Below are positions 1 to 7,279 of a DNA stretch of 9,258 nt, piece by piece. Made by a program: the position numbers and the translations under genes. Numbering within the stretch: the first letter of the stretch is position 1; the number at the start of each line of letters is the position of its first letter. Location: positions 1 through 9,258 of the forward strand of contig JAQGHH010000637.1 of NCBI GenBank assembly GCA_028288945.1, given 5' to 3'. The notes beneath the pieces are model-generated. The model was not told the origin of the DNA. It saw only the letters and a list, made by a program, of their open reading frames with translations, and searched no databases. Origin of the DNA: Phycisphaerales bacterium (GTDB lineage Bacteria > Planctomycetota > Phycisphaerae > Tepidisphaerales > Tepidisphaeraceae).

Positions 1-2033
1 AGGCGCATTTGCTCATCGTGCGGCAGCGACGTGATGCCTATCCGCTGCGCCCGGCGGCGCAGTTGCCATTTCTCCCACGCAAACCGCGCAATGAACGCCA
101 GCCCTGCCACCGTGATCAGGCCCAGGACCGCGGACAACACGGCGGAGGAGACGTTCCAGAACAGGGGGTACAACCTCAGCTCCCTAAGGCCGCGACGGCG
201 GAGGAAATCGAGGCCGGTCGTCGAGCGGACGGCCAGCTTCGACATTCCCGTATCGACGGTCTGGATCAGGTTCGTCCTGTCGTCGTTGTTGTAGGCGATG
301 ACCGAGTTGGCGTAGTTGTATTCCAGGTAGTCGAAAAAATGACGGACTCTCTGCCAGGCCCCCTCTTCCCGGGCGTGCTCTGACGCGTCCCTGCCGCTCG
401 TCGGGTCGTAGGTTTTCCACCCGTCGGCCGTCAGCACCTCCACCCACGCGTGCGCGTGCGACTGGCGCACGATGTAATACTCCCCCATCGTGTTGTATTC
501 GTCGCAGTGGAACCCGACGACCATTCGCGCCGTCAGCCCCAGGCTCTGGCACATGAGCGTCATCGCCCCGGCGAAGTATTCGCAGTGGCCTTTCTTGAAG
601 TCGTACAGGAACGCCACGAGCGGGTCGCGCCCCGCAATCCGTTTGGTGTCGGTCAGATCCAGGGAGTAGCTGAACTGCGTCTTCAGGTGCCGTTCGATGT
701 TCGCGGCGATCTGCTCGTCCAGCGCGTCGGGCACGCGGGGCAGCCCCTTGTGCCGCCGGGCGGCGAGCGGGCCGGCGGCGTCCTGGCCGCTCACCTCGGG
801 CCGGCGGGCGTATTGCTCGACCTTCGGGTCGATCTCGCTGCGCGCCGCCCGTTGCGGCGGGGCGCTCCCCAGCGCGTTGCGCGACGTGACCTCGTATTCG
901 ATCGCGTCGAGGAGCGGCTCGAGGCTCTCGAGCACGTTGTCGCCGGGAGAAAAACTGATTTTTGCGTTGCGCTGCGGCTTGAAGCTCACCGGGCCCGCGA
1001 CCGCGAACAACACGTTGGTGCCGGTGGGGTGGAGCTTGATGTTCTGGGTCCAGAGGTCTCCGTCGGTTGGCAACGACGCGGGCGCGGCTTTCCCCGGCGC
1101 GTCCGGAAGGAGTTGGACCGCGTTGCGCTCGATGACGTATTCTTCGGACGCGTCTTCCGACGGCTTGGACCGGCTCCAGCGCCACCGGCCGACGCCGTGG
1201 CCGCCCGTGTAGTTGTAGAGCGTCATGCCGCGCAACAGCAGCGGGCCGGTCCAGCCGGAGGGACGGCCGTTGCGGCTGACCTTCACGTCCGCCACTTTCT
1301 CGTTGTTCTGCTGGATTCGGGCGATGTTTTCGAAGCCGACTTCATTGCTGAAGCCTACCAGCGTCTGCGACGGCCGGAATTGCATCGGGCCCAGCAACCC
1401 CGCGCCCGTGCCCCGCGGGAAGAGAAGGAACACCGCCACCGCGAACACGATCGCCACCGCCGACACCAGCCCCGTCAGCCGGCGCATCGACCGCGTCAAA
1501 TGGCGCTGGTCCTGGCGGAGCATCGCCGGGCTCACCTTGTGCTCCGGCACCGCCATGGCCGCCTTCGCGGTGTCCGTCTCGACTTTCAAATGAAACAGCA
1601 GGCAGCAATAGAGCGACAGGAACAGGTAAGTCACCAGCAACACGCCAAAGAGCAGGCTGGCGGTGTTGATTGACGCGGCGACCATCAGCAGCAGGCTCAG
1701 TACCAGGAGCTGCGCGTAATCCCGGTTGGCCCGCTGTTCCCACAATTTCACGACTTGCAGGAGCACGAGGAACTGCCCGATGACCATGACCGGTGTGGTG
1801 GTGGACGTGAAAACGTCGCGAATGACGTAGAGCAGCGCGACGATCGTGATGAGGTTGGAGAGCAGCCGGGGCATCGGCTTAAAGCGCCCACGCCGGATCA
1901 GCCACGCGTTCAGGGCAAGCGCCCCGACCGACAACACCCAAAGGCCCGGGGACTGCCCGGCCAGCGCAAAGCCGGTAAAGCCCAGTAAGAGCAGGACGTA
2001 CAGGACGGGCTTGAACTGGCGGATGTCGTACAT
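1..2033 (-). CDS. Membrane transglutaminase-like protein (DUF3488/TgpA type), partial
   Basis: The frame is open from ATG at 2033 to the window edge: 677 codons, C-terminus missing. The N-terminal ~205 residues hold several hydrophobic helices (about 9-26, 31-46, 59-71, 81-97, 108-148, 186-205) ending in FLLFPRG, as in DUF3488 proteins. A soluble middle region leads to a transglutaminase core with its triad visible: Cys484 in GHCEYFAGAM, His528 in SHAHAWVEV and Asp543 in YDPTSG. One more membrane helix follows at about 628-649, then a basic cytoplasmic stretch, so the core should face outside the cytoplasm. The start is fixed by an in-frame TGA at 2054-2052 inside the upstream octamer repeat; no Shine-Dalgarno is visible. 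It follows moxR and DUF58 genes, the usual trio. Substrate unknown; members of this family may crosslink or cleave peptide bonds. Confidence 0.93.
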   Translation of the reverse strand, partial: MYDIRQFKPVLYVLLLLGFTGFALAGQSPGLWVLSVGALALNAWLIRRGRFKPMPRLLSNLITIVALLYVIRDVFTSTTTPVMVIGQFLVLLQVVKLWEQRANRDYAQLLVLSLLLMVAASINTASLLFGVLLVTYLFLSLYCCLLFHLKVETDTAKAAMAVPEHKVSPAMLRQDQRHLTRSMRRLTGLVSAVAIVFAVAVFLLFPRGTGAGLLGPMQFRPSQTLVGFSNEVGFENIARIQQNNEKVADVKVSRNGRPSGWTGPLLLRGMTLYNYTGGHGVGRWRWSRSKPSEDASEEYVIERNAVQLLPDAPGKAAPASLPTDGDLWTQNIKLHPTGTNVLFAVAGPVSFKPQRNAKISFSPGDNVLESLEPLLDAIEYEVTSRNALGSAPPQRAARSEIDPKVEQYARRPEVSGQDAAGPLAARRHKGLPRVPDALDEQIAANIERHLKTQFSYSLDLTDTKRIAGRDPLVAFLYDFKKGHCEYFAGAMTLMCQSLGLTARMVVGFHCDEYNTMGEYYIVRQSHAHAWVEVLTADGWKTYDPTSGRDASEHAREEGAWQRVRHFFDYLEYNYANSVIAYNNDDRTNLIQTVDTGMSKLAVRSTTGLDFLRRRGLRELRLYPLFWNVSSAVLSAVLGLITVAGLAFIARFAWEKWQLRRRAQRIGITSLPHDEQMR

Positions 2034-2040
2034 GGGGAAG

Positions 2041-2090
2041 GGTTCAAGGGTTCAAGGGTTCAAGGGTTCAAGGGTTCAAGGGTTCAAGGG
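2041..2090. repeat. Tandem octamer array GGTTCAAG x6
   Basis: Six exact head-to-tail copies of GGTTCAAG (2041-2088) plus two extra bases. The array ends 7 nt before the transglutaminase start codon. On the minus strand each unit contains TGA, and because 8 is not a multiple of 3 the array stops all three minus frames. It occupies the place where a ribosome binding site would be expected. Confidence 0.97.
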
Positions 2091-2128
2091 AAAGACGCGG
2101 CGCAAGTGCGCGCGTTGATATTTATTTT

Positions 2129-2154
2129 AAATTTCAGATTTGAAATTTCAGATT
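2129..2154. repeat. AT-rich direct repeat, period 14
   Basis: AAATTTCAGATT occurs at 2129-2140 and again at 2143-2154, separated by TG, which gives a period of 14 (two related heptamers). It lies in the 227-bp gap between the DUF58 and transglutaminase genes and is far more AT-rich than its surroundings. It resembles the AT-rich palindrome at 3592-3609. Confidence 0.7.
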
Positions 2155-2242
2155 CGCAATCGCGTTCCTCCTTCTCTTGCTGGCATTCACACGTTGCAAA
2201 TTGCAGAACGAACATTGAATTCACAGGCTCGGTCAGTCTTTC

Positions 2243-2276
2243 TCTTGAACCCTTGAACCCTTAAACTATTGAACCC
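2243..2276. repeat. Inverted, degenerate copy of the octamer array
   Basis: CTTGAACC, the reverse complement of GGTTCAAG, occurs exactly at 2244-2251 and 2252-2259, then decays (CTTAAAC, TATTGAACCC) to 2276. With the array at 2041-2090 it makes an inverted pair about 150 bp apart. The DUF58 stop codon (2263-2261) lies inside it. Confidence 0.9.
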
Positions 2277-3481
2277 TCCTGATCCGGCGGCATGCAGGTT
2301 GTAAAGTTCACTTCCGCGCCGAACCGGAAGTATTGGCCCATCGAATCGTCGTCAGCCCGGAGCACTAGCATTCCGCCGCGGGCGTGGTCGGCGAGGCCGG
2401 GGTCGGTTGGCGTGAGCAGCATGACGGTTGTTCCCGGCTTCATCATGTTCTGGAATTCGTCGAGCAATTGTACGGCCGTGAACTGCGTATTGAGCGGCAG
2501 GCGCGCCAGGACCGTGAGCACCTCTTCGCGCTGCTGCTTGCCGCGGGTGGGCAGGATGGAGAGGGGGCCGCCCGACCAGGCGCACAGCCCGACCGAAAGG
2601 CCCTGATCGAGGGCCGTCGCGGCCAGCGAGCCGGCGGTGGCGATGTTGCGCTCGACGAGCGCGTGGCTCGCCGGAGTGCGGTCGCGCAGGCAGGTGTCCA
2701 CCAGCAGAAGAAGCCGCGGCGGCGCGACGCGGGTCATTTCCTTGGACACCAGTACGCCCGTGCGGGCGCTGCGCCGCCAATAGATGTGGCGTGGATTGTC
2801 GCCCGAGCGGAATTCCTTGAGGCCGTAAAACTCGTCCGCCCCGCCGGGCCGCGGGCGGATCGACTCGCCCGTGTTGTCCGCCGACCGGCACATGGCCAGC
2901 AGACGGCCGTCCACCTGCGCGAGCGCGGGGAAAATAAGGACGTCGTCCTTGTGGCGCTCGATGATCGCGCGCTTGATGAATCCGAAGGGGAAACTCGTGG
3001 CGATCTGATAGCGGCCCAGCACATGCAATCCGCGGCGTTTGGGGATCAGCTCGGCGGGGACCGACGCCGTCATCTTCGGCGCCGCGTGCAGCATGTAGCT
3101 ATGCGGCTGCCTGGTGAACCCCTCGACGCCGTCCAGCTCCGCCAGCGTCACCGAGAGGCTGGGCCAGAAGCGTTTGGCGTTGGTGATCTCGTAGTAGGCG
3201 GTCATCGACTCGCCGACGACGCCGTGCTTGGGCAACACGCGCACGACGAGCAATTTCTTGAGCACGATGCGGCTGACGGTGCCGCTGACGACCAGAATTC
3301 CGATCATCAGCCCGAACACGCCGAACAGCAGATTCGCCTGGCTGTTAATCGCCGCCAGGCCCATGAACATCATCATCGAGCAGTAGATCAGGCCGGTGAT
3401 GGAAAAGTCGAGCGACGGCCGCCTTCGGACCGGCGTCGCGGTCGCGGGGGCGGGGACCGGCTTGAAGGGGGAGAGGGACAT
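2261..3481 (-). CDS. DUF58 domain protein
   Basis: A 406-residue membrane-anchored protein of the DUF58 family. After a Pro-rich N-terminus, two close hydrophobic segments (about 28-44 and 51-70) form a hairpin anchor. The family signature lies at about 217-249: EFYGLKEFRSGDNPRHIYW, then RRSARTGVLVSKEM. LLLLVDTC at about 257-264 starts the von Willebrand A-like segment. It sits directly after moxR and before a transglutaminase gene. In such trios DUF58 proteins are generally thought to work with the MoxR ATPase in assembling or maturing envelope proteins; that role is inferred. The ATG at 3481 has no obvious Shine-Dalgarno, but the next in-frame Met (residue 36) is inside the first membrane segment. 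The last codons and the stop lie in a degenerate octamer repeat, so the C-terminus QEGSIV may be repeat-derived. Confidence 0.95.
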   Translation of the reverse strand: MSLSPFKPVPAPATATPVRRRPSLDFSITGLIYCSMMMFMGLAAINSQANLLFGVFGLMIGILVVSGTVSRIVLKKLLVVRVLPKHGVVGESMTAYYEITNAKRFWPSLSVTLAELDGVEGFTRQPHSYMLHAAPKMTASVPAELIPKRRGLHVLGRYQIATSFPFGFIKRAIIERHKDDVLIFPALAQVDGRLLAMCRSADNTGESIRPRPGGADEFYGLKEFRSGDNPRHIYWRRSARTGVLVSKEMTRVAPPRLLLLVDTCLRDRTPASHALVERNIATAGSLAATALDQGLSVGLCAWSGGPLSILPTRGKQQREEVLTVLARLPLNTQFTAVQLLDEFQNMMKPGTTVMLLTPTDPGLADHARGGMLVLRADDDSMGQYFRFGAEVNFTTCMPPDQEGSIV

Positions 3482-3500
3482 TGCTTTGCGCCGGGGTCAA

Positions 3501-3535
3501 TGCAAAGTGCAAAATGCAAAATGCAAAATGCAAAA
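3501..3535. repeat. Tandem heptamer array TGCAAAA x5
   Basis: Five contiguous heptamers: TGCAAAG (3501-3507) then four exact TGCAAAA (3508-3535). The array lies 20 nt upstream of the DUF58 start codon in the 152-bp gap after moxR. Related words (TTGCGGACTGCAAATTGCGG) continue to about 3561. Confidence 0.96.
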
Positions 3536-3591
3536 GTCGGATTGCGGACTGCAAATTGCGGCTCGACTGTGCTCGCCGCGGTAAGATCTCA

Positions 3592-3609
3592 AATTTGAAA
3601 TTTCAAATT
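3592..3609. repeat. Perfect AT-rich palindrome
   Basis: AATTTGAAATTTCAAATT is a perfect 18-bp palindrome 24 nt downstream of the moxR stop codon. It could be an operator-like site or simply part of the AT-rich repeat class seen at 2129-2154. It has no T-tract, so it is not a standard terminator. Confidence 0.75.
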
Positions 3610-3633
3610 GCATTTGTTTTCGCCTCCGGTCGG

Positions 3634-4602
3634 TCACTGCGGCGCGGGCACGTCGCCGAGAATTTTCTTTAGTACGGCTTCGGTGCCGTGGCCGTCGCCG
3701 TTGGTCAGGTAGTTTTTGCTTAGCACGCGGTGGGCGCAGACGGGGAGGAACATCGCCTTCACATCGTCCGGCGTAACGTACTCCCGCCCGGCGAGCATCG
3801 CCGCGGCCTGCGACGCCTGCGTCAAAGCCAGCGCCCCGCGCGGCGACACGCCCAGGCGCAGGCCGTCGCCGCTGCGCGTGGCGGCGACCAGATCGAGGAT
3901 GTAATCGACGATCGCCGAATCCAGCCGCACGTCGGGCAACTGGTCCTGCAGCTCGATCACCTCCGCGCCGGTCATCACCGGGCGAAGCTGCTCGAGCGCG
4001 GTGCGGTTGGGCCGCGTCGTGAGAATGCGGTGCTCGGCGGCCCGGTCCGGGTAGCCGACGTTGATCCGCACGAGGAAGCGGTCGAGCTGATTCTCCGGCA
4101 GGTGGTACGTCCCCTCGAACTCGAAAGGGTTCTGCGTGGCCACGAGCATGAACGGCCGCTCGAGCAAATGCGTGTGGTTCTCGATCGAAACCTGCTCCTC
4201 GCTCATCGCCTCGAGCAACGCCGACTGCGTCCGCGGCGTCGTGCGGTTGATCTCGTCGGCCAACACGATGTTCGCGAACACCGGCCCCGGCTTGAAATCA
4301 AAATCGTGCGTCAGATTGTTGTAAATGCTGACCCCCAGCACGTCGCTGGGCAATAGATCCGGCGTGAGCTGCACGCGGCTGAATCGGCAATCAATGCTCC
4401 GCGCCAACGACCGCGCCAGCACCGTCTTCCCCACCCCCGGCACGTCCTCGATCAACACATGCCCGCGCGCCAACAACCCGATCATCAACAGGTCCACCGC
4501 CTTGGAATGCCCGAGGAATACCGTACGGATGTTCGCCCCGAGCCGTTCGATCGCATGGTTATCCACTACACGCTCCGGCGGTTCCTGCACAAATAATCGC
4601 AT
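3634..4602 (-). CDS. MoxR family AAA+ ATPase
   Basis: 322 residues, a normal length for MoxR. Visible motifs: Walker A DVPGVGKT (53-60), Walker B IVLADEINR (112-120, Asp116-Glu117), sensor 1 ATQNP (155-159), LDRF (173-176) with the usual conserved Arg, and sensor 2 GVSPRG (251-256). The C-terminal helical lid follows (YVTPDDVKAM). MoxR ATPases are cytoplasmic chaperone-like enzymes that use ATP to help mature or insert partner proteins; the partners here are probably the DUF58 and transglutaminase proteins downstream. The start is ATG at 4602 (MRLFVQEPPE). The frame stays open upstream to an ATG at 4737, but that extension is Pro-rich and translates a repeat, so I reject it. No good Shine-Dalgarno is visible. 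Confidence 0.96.
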   Translation of the reverse strand: MRLFVQEPPERVVDNHAIERLGANIRTVFLGHSKAVDLLMIGLLARGHVLIEDVPGVGKTVLARSLARSIDCRFSRVQLTPDLLPSDVLGVSIYNNLTHDFDFKPGPVFANIVLADEINRTTPRTQSALLEAMSEEQVSIENHTHLLERPFMLVATQNPFEFEGTYHLPENQLDRFLVRINVGYPDRAAEHRILTTRPNRTALEQLRPVMTGAEVIELQDQLPDVRLDSAIVDYILDLVAATRSGDGLRLGVSPRGALALTQASQAAAMLAGREYVTPDDVKAMFLPVCAHRVLSKNYLTNGDGHGTEAVLKKILGDVPAPQ

Positions 4603-4655
4603 CAATTGAAGACGCGGGATTCTAGCATGCCGCGGAGAAGGCGGGAAGGGTGGGG

Positions 4656-4787
4656 AGAAGTAGGCAGTGGGCAGTGGGTGGATGGGGAGAGGATAGAGGA
4701 TGGAGGATGGCCGGAAACGGTGCATCCCGACTTCCATCCTCTATCTTCTATCTTCTCCCCCTGCCTACTGCCCTCTGCCTACTACTC
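4656..4787. repeat. Long inverted pair of heptamer arrays
   Basis: The left arm (4656-4710) reads as heptamers: GCAGTGG twice, GTGGATG, GGGAGAG, GATAGAG, GATGGAG. The right arm (4734-4787) is its reverse complement with a few changes and a small length difference: TGCCTAC, TGCCCTC, TGCCTAC and CTATCTT twice. The arms are about 50 bp and separated by about 23 bp, so RNA from either strand could form a long hairpin. The pseudopilin stop codon (4790-4788) adjoins the right arm; the moxR start is 53 bp beyond the left arm. It could stabilise or insulate the upstream message; that is inference. Confidence 0.9.
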
Positions 4788-5528
4788 TCACCCCGGGTCA
4801 TACGCCGAATTGTCGCTCGACAGGAATCCCGTCCCGGCACCCACCTGCGGGTCGCTTGTGCTGGTGAAGCGGTCCGAGGCCGAGGCGGCGTGGCCGTCGC
4901 AGTAGGCGACGTTGGTGCGGCCTTGATGCCGATAGCCCTGCGTGCCGGCGGCGCGGGAGGTGAAAGAGGCGTCGCCGGGGCAGGGGAACGGCGAGCGCAT
5001 GTACTTATCGGGGCCGGCGTAGAACTGGCCGTCGCCGAAAAGGGCGACGGTCGAGGGATGGCGGACCTGTGCGACTTTGATGGGGTCGGGGATGTCTTCG
5101 AACTGGCCGTGGCCGATGAAACTCGTGTTGTAGTTGTAGCCGGTGAAAGGGTCGGATGTGCCGGAGAGAGGGCCTTCGTAGCTGGGGCATTGCTGAACCG
5201 CGAGCCCCCCGCCGCCGGTCGCGGGCCAGAGCAGGCCGGGGAGTATCGTTCGTTTCCCGGCGACGATGGCCGCGGTGAAATCCCAGGAGTAGGACGTCCC
5301 GTCCGCGCCAATGTAGTAGGCGATCGGGTACGTGCCCCGGTGGGCATCGCAGTAGATCGACGCGGCCATCGCAACTTGCCGGAGGTTGCTCAGGCACTTC
5401 ACCGCGCGCGCCTGCTCCTGTGCCACGGCCAGTGCCGGCACCAGGATCGCAACGAGGAGCGCGATGATGCCGATCACCACCAGCAGCTCGACGAGCGTGA
5501 ATCCGCGGGATACGGTGCGGTTTCGCAT
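4788..5528 (-). CDS. Pseudopilin-like protein with H-X9-DG motif
   Basis: 246 residues starting MRNRTVSRG, then FTLVELLVVIGIIALL, the type IV prepilin signature. Cleavage by prepilin peptidase is expected between Gly9 and Phe10, leaving the usual Glu at position 5 of the mature protein (Glu14). A hydrophobic helix runs to about residue 31, followed by AQEQARAVKCLSNLRQVAMA, typical of planctomycete/verrucomicrobial pseudopilins. Near the C-terminus His201 and Asp211-Gly212 form the H-X9-DG motif (HQGRTNVAYCDG). The globular part contains several Cys (60, 114, 183, 210). These proteins are abundant in PVC bacteria; individual functions are mostly unknown. The gene follows the riboswitch-controlled PEP-CTERM gene on the same strand, 244 bp away, so co-transcription is possible but the gap contains a large inverted repeat. 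ATG at 5528 is the only sensible start. Confidence 0.93.
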   Translation of the reverse strand: MRNRTVSRGFTLVELLVVIGIIALLVAILVPALAVAQEQARAVKCLSNLRQVAMAASIYCDAHRGTYPIAYYIGADGTSYSWDFTAAIVAGKRTILPGLLWPATGGGGLAVQQCPSYEGPLSGTSDPFTGYNYNTSFIGHGQFEDIPDPIKVAQVRHPSTVALFGDGQFYAGPDKYMRSPFPCPGDASFTSRAAGTQGYRHQGRTNVAYCDGHAASASDRFTSTSDPQVGAGTGFLSSDNSAYDPG

Positions 5529-5560
5529 GGCTACACTCGCAGGTCGGCCGAAGCGCTTCG

Positions 5561-5740
5561 CCCTCTCCTTCGTACGCGGGAGGTGGGCAGGGATGAGGGA
5601 CCAAGCGTAGGGTCCCCTTCAGCGGACGTGTGCTCGCGAGACGCACCGAAAACGTCCGCTAAAGCGGACCCTACAAGACGTAAGCAATTCGACGCTCCAT
5701 CCCTCCCCCTCCCCCTCTCCCCCGCGTACGAGGGAGAGGG
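5561..5740. repeat. Nested inverted repeat, possible small mobile or REP-like element
   Basis: Outer arms 5561-5580 (CCCTCTCCTTCGTACGCGGG) and 5721-5740 (CCCGCGTACGAGGGAGAGGG) are reverse complements at 19 of 20 positions. Inner arms 5607-5629 and 5652-5674 match at 21 of 23; they contain GTAGGGTCC and GGACCCTAC with the core CAGCGGACG / CGTCCGCTA. The whole fills most of the gap between the PEP-CTERM and pseudopilin genes. No transposase is present. It could affect read-through from the PEP-CTERM gene into the pseudopilin gene. Confidence 0.88.
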
Positions 5741-5772
5741 GACCAGGGTGACGGAGACGTTGCAGAGCGAAA

Positions 5773-7032
5773 TCACTTCTCAGCCGACGGTCTGCGGCGG
5801 CGCAACAGCCCGGTCGCGAACAGCGACATCGCGGCCAGCGAGGATGGTTCCGGGATCGCGGTCGGCAGAATCGGGTCGGCATGGTCCGCGCCGGACCAAA
5901 GCCACCCGTCGTAGGAGCCGTCGGTCAGCATCCTGTCGCCCGCGCCCTGCAAGGAGCCTTGCCAGGCGACTCCGTCGGCGCTCACGTCGTACTGCCAATA
6001 CCCGCTGCCGCCCGAGCCATCGCCCGTCTGGGAGTAGCCGCCGTAGGCGAATCCGGTCACAAAGTCCCCGAACGAAAAACTCTCGACCGTCAATTTCAGA
6101 TCGCTGCTGTCCCGGATCATCTGAACGGCCTTCTCGCCGGTGATGCTGGGCGTGCTGTAATGGACGCGGAAGTCGTAGCTCTGCGGGCCGAAGTCGATCA
6201 CGACGTCGGACGTGTGCGTGCCGGTGCCGACGTCTTCGGACACGATCTTGTCGCCGCCGTGCAGCGTGCTGGTCGCGCCGACCGCACCGATCGCGTCGAC
6301 GACCATCCGCTTTGCGCCGGTCGGCACGTCGAACCGAACGTAGTTGATTGCCGGCAGCGGGACGCCTTTCAGGTCCAGCCAGTTGCCGCCCGCGGAGCCG
6401 TTGAACGCGGCCTTGATTTGGTCATAGCTGCTGTTCGCCAACTGTTGTGCCGTGCCCAGGTACGGCAGCGACTGACTCGCGTGCTGGGTTCCCAGGGCCT
6501 GAAAATTTCCGGATATTGCTGTATCCGTGTAATAATTCGTCGCCACGGGGAAGCTCATCGGCTGCTGGCTCAATGCGTACCACGCATTACCGTCTTGCGA
6601 GACGGAGACGATGGCGTTGGGGAACGCGGAAAATCCGCTCGGGCCGGCGTTGGTCTGCCCCGTGCCGCCGGCGCTGGTGTCGGTGTAGCCGTCGTTGACG
6701 TAGACGCCGAGGTTTTTGCCGTTGGTGGGGACGTTGTTGCTCAGGTGCAGCGTGAGGCTGCCGCCCTCCCCGACGATGACGATGTCGTTGTGGGAGAACG
6801 GCGGGTTGAATGGGTTGAGCCCACCGAACCCGGTGTCGCCGCTTAAGTTTCCGAGTGCCGCGGCAGGGATTTGATAGTCGGCCCGGGCGTTGCCCGCGGC
6901 GTACGAGACCACCTGGTCTGCCGTGGTGGGGCTGGCCGCCGCGGGCAGGGCGCTGCCGAGCAACGCGAGCGTACCGAGGAACTTCTTCACGAGGTGCGCG
7001 GAATCCGCGCGAGAGGAAAGGGGACGGACCAT
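5773..7032 (-). CDS. PEP-CTERM sorted surface protein under a cobalamin riboswitch
   Basis: 419 residues from ATG 7032; a GTG at 6990 is an alternative giving a cleaner signal peptide (MKKFLGTLALLGSALPAAAS). ATG 7032 has GGGAG 11 nt upstream, slightly far; GTG has no visible Shine-Dalgarno. The C-terminus is a classic PEP-CTERM tail: IPEPSSLAAM (393-402), a hydrophobic helix and RRRR (411-414), so export and exosortase processing are expected; no exosortase is in the window. Domain 1 (about 35-252) contains GLNPFNPPFSHNDIVIVGEG, GSLTLHLSNN and YVRFDVP. Domain 2 (about 275-382) contains VVIDFG, FVTGFAYGGY, GYWQY, GAGDRML and DGSYDGWLW, rich in aromatic residues. I cannot name a family with certainty. 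The cobalamin riboswitch upstream, same strand, points to low-B12 expression; a role in corrinoid capture is inference. Confidence 0.93.
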   Translation of the reverse strand: MVRPLSSRADSAHLVKKFLGTLALLGSALPAAASPTTADQVVSYAAGNARADYQIPAAALGNLSGDTGFGGLNPFNPPFSHNDIVIVGEGGSLTLHLSNNVPTNGKNLGVYVNDGYTDTSAGGTGQTNAGPSGFSAFPNAIVSVSQDGNAWYALSQQPMSFPVATNYYTDTAISGNFQALGTQHASQSLPYLGTAQQLANSSYDQIKAAFNGSAGGNWLDLKGVPLPAINYVRFDVPTGAKRMVVDAIGAVGATSTLHGGDKIVSEDVGTGTHTSDVVIDFGPQSYDFRVHYSTPSITGEKAVQMIRDSSDLKLTVESFSFGDFVTGFAYGGYSQTGDGSGGSGYWQYDVSADGVAWQGSLQGAGDRMLTDGSYDGWLWSGADHADPILPTAIPEPSSLAAMSLFATGLLRRRRPSAEK

Positions 7033-7279
7033 GACGACTGCTGCTCCCGGCGCCAAATCAGCGTGGCGCCAAAGAAGACCCCGTCCTCGCGAGCGAGAAT
7101 TCAATCGCAGGACAACCGAGGGTGGAGCAGTGGTGCCGGGGCGGCTGGCGCGATCCGCGGCGGCCGACGCAAACGTCGGCCAGCCGCCGGCGGCCAAACC
7201 CGCGCGGAGGTGCTCGAACCCGGCCGTCCCGTTTCGCGAGGACGAATCCGATGGGGCCGGCAACACGCCGGCCCTCGCA
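7033..7279 (-). promoter_or_regulatory. Long hairpin-rich leader between riboswitch and start codon
   Basis: This 247-nt stretch between the aptamer and ATG 7032 holds no convincing gene. It contains a GC-rich hairpin just after the aptamer (7255-7261 with 7267-7273, loop 5), a second (7162-7169 with 7174-7181, loop 4) and a competing stem (7140-7148 with 7180-7188). Close to the start, TTTGGCGCC (minus strand) occurs twice, at 7073-7065 and 7057-7049; its self-complementary GGCGCC parts can pair. The second copy adjoins the GGGAG candidate ribosome binding site (7048-7044). One of these may be the expression platform, acting on translation or early termination; which one cannot be decided by eye. 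Confidence 0.55.

Noticed and set aside
450..1673. A 407-codon open frame on the plus strand
   Set aside because: It is antisense to the transglutaminase gene, its product is Arg/His/Val-rich with no domain, and the minus-strand frame has a full catalytic triad.
2041..2090. A CRISPR array
   Set aside because: The units are 8 bp and contiguous with no spacers, and no cas gene is nearby.
2384..3598. A 404-codon open frame on the plus strand
   Set aside because: Antisense to the DUF58 gene with Arg/Gly-rich composition and no motif; an effect of high GC.
4603..4737. A 45-residue N-terminal extension of MoxR from ATG 4737
   Set aside because: It translates the heptamer repeat into a Pro/Ser-rich sequence not found in MoxR proteins.
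4650..6143. A 497-codon open frame on the plus strand
   Set aside because: It runs across two well-supported minus-strand genes, the nested repeat and the heptamer repeat, and its product is low-complexity and Arg-rich.
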